Assembly (NCBI GenBank): GCA_038222915.1
Contig: JBBRHH010000181.1
Location: 1 to 10,288 of the forward strand
Direction: 5' to 3'
DNA length: 10,288 bases
From: JBBRHH01 sp038222915
Lineage (GTDB): Bacteria > Planctomycetota > Phycisphaerae > Tepidisphaerales > Tepidisphaeraceae
The translations under genes and the position numbers were made by a program. Below, piece after piece: positions 1-6,501 of this stretch (position 1 is its first letter; each line of letters starts with the position of its first letter). The notes under the pieces are model-generated. The model saw nothing but the letters and a program-made list of their open reading frames with translations. It did no database searches and was not told the origin of the DNA.

Positions 1-691
1 GGGCGACCCAGGCGCAGTCGACGTTGGTTTCGCGCAACATTCGGACGACGTCCTGTGCCGTGAAGAGATCGCCGCTGCCCAGGATGGTGCGGTTGGGGTA
101 TTGGGATTTGAGGCGTTTGAGAAATGGCCAGCGACTGGCGCCGAGATACTTTTGTTCAACGGTGCGAGCGTGAACGCGCACGGCGGAGCAGCCGTTTTCC
201 CAGGCGGATTCGAACACCTGGTAAAACTGATCTTCGGATTCCGGCGAGTCGTCGAAGCCGCGGCGCATGCTGGCGGTGAGAGTTGCGGATGGTGGAAGTG
301 CATCGCGGACGGTTTTGAGGATGGCGATGGCGCGCGGGACGTCGCGCAGCATATGCCCGCCACGGGCTTTGTTTTTGATCTTTTTGACCGGGCAGGCGAA
401 GTTGAGATCGACAACATCGTAGCCGTGCTCGTGCATGATGCAGGCGGCGCGGGCGAGTTGGTCGGGCTCGGAGCCGATGATCTGCCCAGCGACGGGGTGG
501 TCTTCGTCGTTGATGTCGATCGACTTGCGCAATCCATTGCCGCCGTTAAGCATGATCACGTCCAGAAGCGATTCGGTGACGGCGTAAGGGCAGCCATGGC
601 GGCGGGCGACGAGGCGCATGGCGCGGTCGCTGTAGCCGGCGAGGCCCGCCTGGCAGAAGGGGCTGTGGAGATGGATGGGACCAATCTGCAT
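1..691 (-). CDS. dus: tRNA-dihydrouridine synthase (Dus family), 3' end outside window
   Basis: This gene reads leftwards from an ATG at 691 and is still open at base 1, so the first 230 residues are present and the C-terminal helical domain is missing. Dus enzymes reduce uridines in the D-loop of tRNA with NADPH through an FMN-bound TIM barrel. Visible family motifs: AGLAGYSD at 15-22 (usual APMAGVTD), NFACPVKKI at 97-105 with the catalytic cysteine at 100, VHARTVEQKYLG at 173-184 with the FMN-site histidine at 174, and GSGDLFTA at 205-212. The position normally held by an FMN-contacting lysine (VKxRxG) reads ASMRRG, with Ser141 in place of Lys. There is no clear Shine-Dalgarno before the ATG; an in-frame TTG lies a little upstream. 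Which of DusA, DusB or DusC it is cannot be decided from this part. Family call secure, start moderately so. Confidence 0.93.
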   Translation of the reverse strand, partial: MQIGPIHLHSPFCQAGLAGYSDRAMRLVARRHGCPYAVTESLLDVIMLNGGNGLRKSIDINDEDHPVAGQIIGSEPDQLARAACIMHEHGYDVVDLNFACPVKKIKNKARGGHMLRDVPRAIAILKTVRDALPPSATLTASMRRGFDDSPESEDQFYQVFESAWENGCSAVRVHARTVEQKYLGASRWPFLKRLKSQYPNRTILGSGDLFTAQDVVRMLRETNVDCAWVA

Positions 692-754
692 GTGTGTGGA
701 AATCTTACGCGCGATCAATCGTTGCCCGCAAATCGCATAGGGTTCGAGATTTCT

Positions 755-814
755 AAGCCCAGGGATTTATCCCTGGGGATCGGCACACCGACCCAGGGAT
801 AAATCCCTGGGCTT
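755..814. repeat. REP-like doublet: two perfect 23-bp inverted copies
   Basis: A 23-base unit at 755-777 recurs exactly, reverse-complemented, at 792-814. Each unit is itself palindromic: CCCAGGGAT, two central bases, ATCCCTGGG. The 14-base spacer holds TCGG-CACA-CCGA, so the full 60 bases could fold either as one long hairpin or as two short ones. Two inverted REP units around a short linker are the layout of a bacterial interspersed mosaic element (BIME). It overlaps the 3' end of the RAYT gene and lies 64 bases upstream of the dus start codon. I see no third copy in this window. It could also act as a transcription terminator or mRNA stabiliser at the end of the transposase gene. Confidence 0.85.
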
Positions 815-1387
815 GGAAACCGCGTTGCTCTCCAGTTTCTTCTGGATAGACCAAACGGCGGCGCCTTTTGCGGAGTGTCGTTGGATGTAGCGCGCAATAT
901 TGACTTGATGCGACCGGTCCCTGACAGGCATGGCACGACATCTTACCGACCAGATTCGTCCCGGTTCTCGAAGCCCTGCCTTCGTCATCGAATGCGCGCT
1001 TCGACCCTTTGCGCGACCAATCAGCGTCCGAGCGGTTCGGTCATTCGTCAGCATGCCGGAGCCAACTGGCTGAAATCGGGCGAGAAGATGCCAATGTTTA
1101 GCACCTATACAAAGTTCGACGACTTCAACATTGTCGGACAACAGCGAGAGGGCCACCTCGCGGCAGAGGAATTTTCGTTCTGATGCGGTCAGGATGACGC
1201 GCTGGTATTTCAGTGAATGCTTCGACTCCTCATGGAGATGATCCCATGTTCCACGCGCAGGCGGATTTTTGTAGTCGCCGTCAACATGTTCGCGGTGATT
1301 GCGTGCGCGCCAGCCGCGCGGGTCGCCTCGGAGCCAAACGCCGTAGGTGCTGCCGGTGCAGTGATACCAGTTGTTCCAACTTGGCAT
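767..1387 (-). CDS. REP-associated tyrosine transposase-like protein (RAYT, Y1/HUH fold)
   Basis: A 206-residue protein of the single-domain HUH endonuclease type related to IS200/IS605 TnpA. These enzymes cut single-stranded DNA at hairpins through a tyrosine. Seen here: an N-terminal WYHCTGSTYGVWLRGDPRG block (7-25), the metal-binding HUH motif as HWH at 98-100 in AKHWHLLARF, and a candidate catalytic tyrosine at 167 in ARYIQRH. The spacing from HUH to Tyr, about 67 residues, is close to that of IS200-type TnpA. No accessory tnpB or terminal repeats accompany it, which favours a domesticated RAYT over an insertion sequence. The last 16 codons and the TAA stop come from the REP doublet at 755-814, so the natural C-terminus is probably around residue 190. 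It is transcribed away from the symporter gene. Family call fairly sure; activity unknown. Confidence 0.8.
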   Translation of the reverse strand: MPSWNNWYHCTGSTYGVWLRGDPRGWRARNHREHVDGDYKNPPARGTWDHLHEESKHSLKYQRVILTASERKFLCREVALSLLSDNVEVVELCIGAKHWHLLARFQPVGSGMLTNDRTARTLIGRAKGRSAHSMTKAGLREPGRIWSVRCRAMPVRDRSHQVNIARYIQRHSAKGAAVWSIQKKLESNAVSKPRDLSLGRCADPQG

Positions 1388-1445
1388 GAATGATAATCGA
1401 TATCATATCGAATTCTGAATCGATTCCGTATAACTACTCGCAACG
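1388..1445. promoter_or_regulatory. Divergent control region with overlapping dyads
   Basis: This 58-base AT-rich gap separates the start codons of the RAYT gene and the symporter gene, so promoters for both should lie in or near it. Three dyads are visible: ATGATA-n5-TATCAT (1390-1406), TCGATAT-C-ATATCGA (1397-1411) and the perfect palindrome GAATCGATTC (1417-1426). ATCGAT occurs twice, 23 bases apart. A -10-like TATAAC (1429-1434) sits 11 bases before the symporter ATG, but I see no good -35 for it. The dyads look like operator sites, yet the regulator is unknown. Confidence 0.4.
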
Positions 1446-2714
1446 ATGAGCGAATCGACTTCACCACCTGCCGATCCATCCGAGCCCAAAACCGGCATCT
1501 TTGCATGGTGGCATGATATTCCGCTGTATCAGCGGATTATTGGCGGGGCGATCGTTGGTGTGGGAGCGGGGCTGTTGCTACGGGAGCGGGCGCGGTATCT
1601 GGAGATTCCAAGCAAGTTGATCCTGCGCATACTGGGGGCGCTGGCTCCGCCGCTCATTTTCTTTGCGGTATTGAATGCGATTCGGACCGCGAACATCGCG
1701 GCGCGGGATGCCGGGCGGCTGGCGGTCATTCTGATTACCAACACGCTCGTGGCGATCTTGATCGGGCTGCTGGTTGCGAATGTGGTAAGGCCGGGCCGGT
1801 GGTCGCACCTGGAGCCGCATGGCGACAAGCTGCATGTGTCGAAACAGCCGCTCGATGCACTGATGGAGAATATTCCGGAGAGCCTGCTCAAGCCGCTGGT
1901 GGACAATAACGTCATCGGTGTGATCCTGGTCTCGCTGGCGTTTGGGATCGCGCTGCGTCGGCTACACAACCATCCGATTGCGGTGAACACCGTCGGCCAT
2001 TTCATCACTGTCGGGTTCGAATGCATCATCGTGGTGCTGCACTGGGTGATCGACCTGGTCCCGTTTGGCGTGCTTGGCATCGTCGCGCGCATCATTGGCA
2101 CGCAGGGATTTGAGCCGTTTCGGGCACTGGCGGCGTTTGTTCTCGCGGTGCTTCTGGGGCTAAGCCTGCAGTTGACCTATTACCTGATTCGCATCCGCAT
2201 GAAGTCCTGGGTTCGGCCGATGAAACTGCTGAGCGATATGCGCGATGCGCTGATCATGGCTTTCTCAACCGACAGCTCGACGGCGACCATGCCGGTGACC
2301 TACGCAGCGCTAAAGAACAAAGTTGGGCTGCGGGAAGAATCGGCGAGCCTGGGTGCGCTGATCGGGACGAATTTCAACAACGACGGGACGGCGCTTTACG
2401 AGGCGATGTCGGCGCTCTTCATCGCACAGATGATCGGCGTGCAGATGAGCCTTGTTCGGCAGGTGATCATCGTGCTGACGAGCATCGTCGCGTCGGTCGG
2501 CGCCGCCGGGATTCCGGAGGCGGGGCTCGTCACCATGACGCTGGTTTTCACGGCCGTCGGCCTGCCAGTGGAATACATCGCCATACTGCTGACAGTTGAC
2601 TGGTTTCTGGATCGCAGCCGCACGGTGATCAATGTGATGGGAGACGTGAACGTGAGTTGTCTCCTGGACGGGCAGCATCGAAAGGGCGAAGTTGCCGCCG
2701 CTGCGTCCATATAA
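1446..2714 (+). CDS. Dicarboxylate/amino acid:cation symporter, glutamate/aspartate type
   Basis: A 422-residue inner-membrane transporter of the DAACS/SDF family (GltP, GltPh, EAAT, DctA), at the usual length. About eight hydrophobic segments and two re-entrant hairpins can be placed. HP1 carries TDSSTATMP (275-283), TM7 carries NNDGT (311-315) where NMDGT is usual, HP2 carries ASVGAAGIPEAG (349-360), and TM8 carries DWFLDRSRTVINVMGD (385-400). TM8 keeps the GltPh-equivalent residues D390, D394, R397, N401 and D405. The D394 equivalent binds the substrate amino group and DctA proteins lack it, so an amino acid such as glutamate or aspartate is more likely than a plain dicarboxylate. Arg390, at the position of Met395 in GltPh, resembles animal EAATs. 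The ATG at 1446 has no strong ribosome binding site. The gene precedes prpD by 54 bases and may share its transcript. Family sure; substrate inferred. Confidence 0.93.
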   Translation: MSESTSPPADPSEPKTGIFAWWHDIPLYQRIIGGAIVGVGAGLLLRERARYLEIPSKLILRILGALAPPLIFFAVLNAIRTANIAARDAGRLAVILITNTLVAILIGLLVANVVRPGRWSHLEPHGDKLHVSKQPLDALMENIPESLLKPLVDNNVIGVILVSLAFGIALRRLHNHPIAVNTVGHFITVGFECIIVVLHWVIDLVPFGVLGIVARIIGTQGFEPFRALAAFVLAVLLGLSLQLTYYLIRIRMKSWVRPMKLLSDMRDALIMAFSTDSSTATMPVTYAALKNKVGLREESASLGALIGTNFNNDGTALYEAMSALFIAQMIGVQMSLVRQVIIVLTSIVASVGAAGIPEAGLVTMTLVFTAVGLPVEYIAILLTVDWFLDRSRTVINVMGDVNVSCLLDGQHRKGEVAAAASI

Positions 2715-2747
2715 GTCGTCTGGGCTGCGTATTCGTGTGGACGAGGC

Positions 2748-2757
2748 TAGAATGGAG
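2748..2757 (+). promoter_or_regulatory. Possible -10 element and ribosome binding site before prpD
   Basis: In the 54-base gap between symporter and prpD, TAGAAT (2748-2753) fits a -10 element, though I find no convincing -35 at the proper distance. GGAG (2754-2757) follows directly, 11 bases before the ATG, as a loosely spaced Shine-Dalgarno. I see no terminator in the gap, so read-through from the symporter gene is equally possible. Confidence 0.3.
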
Positions 2758-2768
2758 TTGAAGCGACC

Positions 2769-4157
2769 ATGCCCAATATTCCCCTCGCAAATCGGCTGGC
2801 AAACTATTCAACTGGATTGCGTTTTGAAGATCTTACGAAGGACGTAGTACATGAGGTGAAGCGGCGGGTGATCGATTCGCTGGGATGTGCGCTGGGGGCA
2901 TGGACGGCCGAGCCGGCGGTGATCGCCCGGCGGATTGCTTCGAGCTTTTCCGCGACGCAGGGCGCAACGCTTTGGGGAACGCGGCACATCGCGCCGCCGG
3001 ACTGGGCGGCGTTTGCGAACGGCGTGCTGGTGCGCTACCTCGATTACAACGATACGTATCTTTCGAAAGAGCCTGCCCATCCAAGCGACAACATCCCGGC
3101 GGCCGTGGCGATTGCGGAATCGATTGGCGCTTCGGGGCGGGAGTTGATTACCGCGATTGTTGCCGCGTATGAGGTGCAGTGTCGGCTGTGCGATGCGACC
3201 AGCATTCGTGCCATCGGGTGGGATCATGTTACGTATGGCTGTTTCTCTGTTGCGGTTGCCGCTTCGAAATTGATGAATCTTGATTTTGAGCATACTCGGC
3301 ATGCGATCGGCATCGCGGGGGTTTCCAGTGCTGCCCTTCGGCAGACACGGGTCGGAGAATTATCGCATTGGAAAGGTTGCGCCTTCGCCGATGCAGCGCG
3401 GCAGGGCGTCTTCGCGGGCATCCTGGCGCGCGAGGGGATGACCGGGCCTGCGCCCATTTTTGAAGGGGCGATGGGGTTTGAAAAACTTGTCAGCGGGGCG
3501 CTGCCGATTGCGGGGCCGTTTGCGGATGGGGGGAGTTCTGAACGCGACTGCATGATCACGCGGACAAGCATCAAATGCTGGCCGGCGGAATATCATGCAC
3601 AAAGCGCGATCGAGGCGGCGTTAAAAATCCGCCCTCGAATTCCAAGCCCGGCGGACATCGAATTTATCGTGGTCGAGAGCCACGACGCGGCCGTGGACAT
3701 CATCGGCAGCGAGCCGGAAAAATGGATTCCCACCAGCCGCGAAACGGCCGACCATAGCCTGCCCTACATGACGGCGGCCGCGCTGATGGACGGCGATATT
3801 ACCCACCGGCAATTTTCCGAGGAGCGAATCGCGGACAAGACGCTGTTGGCTCTCGTCGGACGCGTAAAAGTCCTGCGGCATCTGGAGCTGAGCGCGCTCT
3901 ATCCGAAGGCGGTAGGGAATATCGTCACCGTCAAATTGAAAGACGGAAAGACCTTTACCGAGCGGGTGGATTATCCGTGCGGACATTCGGGAAATCGGAT
4001 GAGCGATGAGCGGGTGGAGGAAAAGTTTCACGCACTGGCCGACCCTGTGCTGGGCCGCGAGCGCGCGGGGCAATTGGCCGATTGGGTCTGGCAACTGGAC
4101 GATGCGCCAAGCCTGGATGAGATGATGGAATTGCTGGAGAAGGAAGGGCCGCATTGA
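2769..4157 (+). CDS. prpD: MmgE/PrpD family 2-methylcitrate dehydratase
   Basis: A 462-residue cytoplasmic protein of the MmgE/PrpD family, slightly shorter than the roughly 480 residues of the enterobacterial enzyme. PrpD removes water from 2-methylcitrate to give 2-methyl-cis-aconitate in the methylcitrate cycle of propionate breakdown; it needs no iron-sulfur cluster. Family features seen: VIDSLGCALGAW (34-45), LDYNDTYL (91-98) followed by HPSDNIPAAVA (104-114), the KGCAFADAARQGV block (202-214), WPAEYHAQSAIEAAL (271-285), and ADHSLPYMTAAAL (327-339). The ATG at 2769 gives the expected N-terminus. It is followed after 10 bases by prpB and then prpC, which makes methylcitrate dehydratase much more likely than the other functions of this broad family, such as cis-aconitate decarboxylase or iminodisuccinate epimerase. 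No AcnD/PrpF alternative is present nearby. Confidence 0.93.
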   Translation: MPNIPLANRLANYSTGLRFEDLTKDVVHEVKRRVIDSLGCALGAWTAEPAVIARRIASSFSATQGATLWGTRHIAPPDWAAFANGVLVRYLDYNDTYLSKEPAHPSDNIPAAVAIAESIGASGRELITAIVAAYEVQCRLCDATSIRAIGWDHVTYGCFSVAVAASKLMNLDFEHTRHAIGIAGVSSAALRQTRVGELSHWKGCAFADAARQGVFAGILAREGMTGPAPIFEGAMGFEKLVSGALPIAGPFADGGSSERDCMITRTSIKCWPAEYHAQSAIEAALKIRPRIPSPADIEFIVVESHDAAVDIIGSEPEKWIPTSRETADHSLPYMTAAALMDGDITHRQFSEERIADKTLLALVGRVKVLRHLELSALYPKAVGNIVTVKLKDGKTFTERVDYPCGHSGNRMSDERVEEKFHALADPVLGRERAGQLADWVWQLDDAPSLDEMMELLEKEGPH

Positions 4158-4162
4158 GGGAG
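4158..4162 (+). promoter_or_regulatory. Shine-Dalgarno of prpB
   Basis: GGGAG directly abuts the prpD stop codon and stands five bases before the prpB ATG at 4168. It fixes that start and suggests translational coupling between the two genes. Confidence 0.65.
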
Positions 4163-4167
4163 CCTGA

Positions 4168-5055
4168 ATGAAGAGACGGACGAAACGCGCCAGCGATAAA
4201 TCCGCTGCGGCAACGCTTCGCGGCCTGATTGGGCGCGGATGTGTTGCGATGCCGGGGGTCTTCAATGCCGCGACGGCGCGGCTGGTGGAGCGGGCGGGAT
4301 TTGATGCGGTGTATATCAGTGGCGCGGGGCTCGCGAACGCGACGGCCGGGGTTCCGGATATTGGATTGTTGACGCTGACCGAAGTGGCGCAGCTGGCGGG
4401 GTATATCGCGCGGGCGGTGGATATTCCTGCGATTGCGGATGCGGATACAGGCTTTGGCGGGCATCAGAGTGCGGCGCGGACCGTGGTGGAATTTGAGAAG
4501 GCGGGATTGGCCGGTCTGCATTTTGAGGATCAGGTGTTTCCCAAGCGGTGCGGGCATTTGGCTGGGAAGGAGATTGTTTCGATTGAGGAGATGACGGAAA
4601 AACTGAGGGCGGCGGTTCGGGCTCGCAAGGACAAGGACTTTCTGATTATCGCGCGGACGGATGCCCGGAGCGTGGAAGGTTTTGATAACGCGGTTGAGCG
4701 GTCGCTGGCGTATCTGGAGGCGGGTGCGGATGCAATCTTTCCCGAGGCGCTGGAGACCGCGAAGGAGTTTCGGGAATTCGCGAAGCGCGTGAATGCACCG
4801 TTGCTGGCGAACATGACGGAGTTTGGGAAGAGCGAGTTGCTGAGTGTGAAGCAGCTGGCCGCGATGGGGTATCGCATGGTGATTTTTCCGATGAGCGCCT
4901 TCCGGCTCACCATGGGTGCGGCCGAGGCATTTCTCGCGGAATTGAAGAAGAGCGGCACGCAGAAGTCGGCGCTCAAGCACATGCAGACGCGCCAGGAACT
5001 CTACGATCTGCTGAACTACGATCCTGCTGAGGAGTGGGAAGGGTGGACGAAATAG
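4168..5055 (+). CDS. prpB: Methylisocitrate lyase
   Basis: A 295-residue member of the isocitrate lyase/PEP mutase superfamily, the same length as enterobacterial PrpB (about 296). It splits 2-methylisocitrate into pyruvate and succinate, the last step of the methylcitrate cycle. Visible: MPGVFNAATARLVERAGFDAVYISGAGLANA (28-58, here in two adjoining blocks), the Mg2+-binding DADTGFGG with aspartates at 91 and 93, the active-site loop KRCGH (126-130) with the catalytic cysteine at 128, and IARTDAR (161-167). KRCGH matches the lyase signature KKCGH and argues against PEP mutase or oxaloacetase members. The ATG at 4168 is supported by GGGAG five bases upstream. It sits between prpD and prpC with short gaps of 10 and 24 bases, so one transcript is very likely. 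Confidence 0.95.
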   Translation: MKRRTKRASDKSAAATLRGLIGRGCVAMPGVFNAATARLVERAGFDAVYISGAGLANATAGVPDIGLLTLTEVAQLAGYIARAVDIPAIADADTGFGGHQSAARTVVEFEKAGLAGLHFEDQVFPKRCGHLAGKEIVSIEEMTEKLRAAVRARKDKDFLIIARTDARSVEGFDNAVERSLAYLEAGADAIFPEALETAKEFREFAKRVNAPLLANMTEFGKSELLSVKQLAAMGYRMVIFPMSAFRLTMGAAEAFLAELKKSGTQKSALKHMQTRQELYDLLNYDPAEEWEGWTK

Positions 5056-5068
5056 CCGAACGTTTTCG

Positions 5069-5074
5069 AAAGGG
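5069..5074 (+). promoter_or_regulatory. Shine-Dalgarno of prpC
   Basis: AAAGGG lies five bases before the ATG at 5080 and supports that start. The intergenic stretch is only 24 bases and shows no terminator. Confidence 0.55.
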
Positions 5075-5079
5075 ACCTC

Positions 5080-6228
5080 ATGGCGGAACCAACCAAACTG
5101 CCCTACAGCCCCGGCCTTGAAGGAATCATCGCGGGCGAGACGGCGATCTGTTACGTCGATCCAACGGCCGGGCTGCTTTATCGCGGATACAACGTTGAGC
5201 AACTTGCCGTCGGGGGGAATTTTGAGGATCTCGCGTGGCTGGTGCTGAATGGGGAACTGCCGACGACGGCGCAGTCGGAGGGATTGCGTCAGGAACTGGC
5301 CGCGGAGTTTGTGTTGCCGCCGCCGGTCATTGCAATGCTTCGGCTTCTGCCGCGCGATGCTGCCCCAATCGATCTGATCCGCACGGGCGTCTCGATGCTG
5401 GGGGCGTTTGATGCGGAACTGAACAACAATTCGCACGACGCGAACCTGCGCAAGGCGATTCGCATCATCGCAAAGACTTCGGCGCTGATGACGGCCGGGT
5501 GGCAGATCGCACAAGGACAAACCCCTTCAACCCCCGGTTCGCACCTGACGCACGCGGCGAGGCTGCTCTTTTCGCTGAATGGAAAGGAGCCGGAACAATG
5601 GCGAATTAGCTCCCTCAACATCATCCTGGCGCTATACGCCGAGCACGAATTCAACGCGTCGACTTTCGCGGCTCGTGTCACCGTTTCGACTTTGGCCGAC
5701 ATGTACGCGGGCGTGACCAGCGCGATGGGAACGCTGAAAGGGCCGCTGCATGGCGGAGCGAATGAAGAGGCAATGAAGATGCTGCGCGAAATCGGTGAGC
5801 CCGCGAACGCTGAATCCTGGCTGAAGGAGCGGCTGGCGAACAAGGAAAAGATCATGGGCTTTGGCCATCGGGTGTATCGCACCGGCGATTCGCGCGTACC
5901 AACGATGCGCGAACTGGTGCGGCAACTGGGAATCCGGGCCGGGGAGACGCACTGGGTGGAGATCTGTGAGGCGCTGGAAGCCGCGATGGAACGGGAGAAG
6001 CACCTGTACGCAAATCTGGACCTGTATGCCGCCCCGGCGTTGTATCTGCTGGGGATCCCGTCGGCGCTAAACATCTGCATGTTCGCGGCGGCGCGGGTGG
6101 CGGGGTGGTGTGCGCACATTATTGAGCAGCACGATCACAACCGGATTATTCGGCCGCGGGCGATGTATGTGGGGCATCCTCCGCGGATTTATGGAGTGGC
6201 AAATGTCCCGTCTGCTGCGGTATCCTAG
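5080..6228 (+). CDS. prpC: 2-methylcitrate synthase / citrate synthase family
   Basis: A 382-residue short-form (type II-like) citrate synthase fold enzyme, the size of PrpC and of Gram-positive citrate synthases rather than the roughly 430-residue NADH-regulated GltA. It would condense propionyl-CoA, and possibly acetyl-CoA, with oxaloacetate. Catalytic residues are in place: His224 in GPLHGGANE (221-229), His263 in GFGHRVYR (260-267) and Asp314 in NLDLYAAPALY (312-322). AEHEFNASTFAARV (187-200) and RIIRPRAMYVG (355-365) are further family blocks. The Asp block reads LDLYAA where NVDFYSA is usual, so the acyl pocket may differ. As prpD and prpB precede it, methylcitrate synthase is the better name, although sequence alone does not exclude a bifunctional citrate synthase. 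It is the last recognisable gene of the prp run; no prpE or regulator follows. Confidence 0.92.
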   Translation: MAEPTKLPYSPGLEGIIAGETAICYVDPTAGLLYRGYNVEQLAVGGNFEDLAWLVLNGELPTTAQSEGLRQELAAEFVLPPPVIAMLRLLPRDAAPIDLIRTGVSMLGAFDAELNNNSHDANLRKAIRIIAKTSALMTAGWQIAQGQTPSTPGSHLTHAARLLFSLNGKEPEQWRISSLNIILALYAEHEFNASTFAARVTVSTLADMYAGVTSAMGTLKGPLHGGANEEAMKMLREIGEPANAESWLKERLANKEKIMGFGHRVYRTGDSRVPTMRELVRQLGIRAGETHWVEICEALEAAMEREKHLYANLDLYAAPALYLLGIPSALNICMFAAARVAGWCAHIIEQHDHNRIIRPRAMYVGHPPRIYGVANVPSAAVS

Positions 6229-6285
6229 AAAGATCTGACACACCGCATTTGCTGATATTTGGCGGACGCCTTATCTGACGTGAAT

Positions 6286-6501
6286 ATGATCCTTATTCGT
6301 TTCAATAGTGAAGATGCCAAGCGGCGCGCGTTAGGCTATCTGCCGGGGCGATTCTCTTTTAAGACTTTTGCCGACGGCAAAATGCTTGTCCCTGCGGCTG
6401 CTCTAACATTCCTCGCACTGGAGGGATGCACGTTCCATGTCGACGGGCGCGCGCCATACAAGTTGCGTATTCCGGCTTCAACGTCTGCCCTGCGCATATG
6501 A
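6286..6501 (+). CDS. Small protein of unknown function
   Basis: A 71-residue reading frame from ATG 6286; an in-frame TTG at 6259 would add nine residues. It looks like a real protein rather than chance: it begins MILIRFNSEDAKRRALGYL and goes on through GRFSFKTF, MLVPAAALTFLALEG and CTFHVDGRAPYKLRIP, a compact alternation of hydrophobic and charged residues without low complexity. I have the impression of similar small planctomycete proteins but cannot name a family or function. No signal peptide, membrane segment or metal site is visible. There is no clear ribosome binding site. It lies 57 bases after prpC on the same strand, so it could ride on that transcript. It faces the zinc-ribbon gene, whose original end (6517) would leave the two genes convergent without overlap. 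Confidence 0.55.
   Translation: MILIRFNSEDAKRRALGYLPGRFSFKTFADGKMLVPAAALTFLALEGCTFHVDGRAPYKLRIPASTSALRI

Noticed and set aside
101..802. A 233-codon plus-strand frame over the left edge
   Set aside because: It is the complement of the dus gene, whose minus-strand translation carries the full set of Dus motifs; the plus frame has no recognisable domain.
755..814. A CRISPR repeat pair
   Set aside because: Only two units, in inverted orientation with a 14-base spacer, and no cas genes.
3955..5520. A 521-codon minus-strand frame across prpD, prpB and prpC
   Set aside because: It lies opposite three clear enzymes, is very rich in Arg, Pro and His, and matches nothing I know; it is a product of GC-rich codon use.
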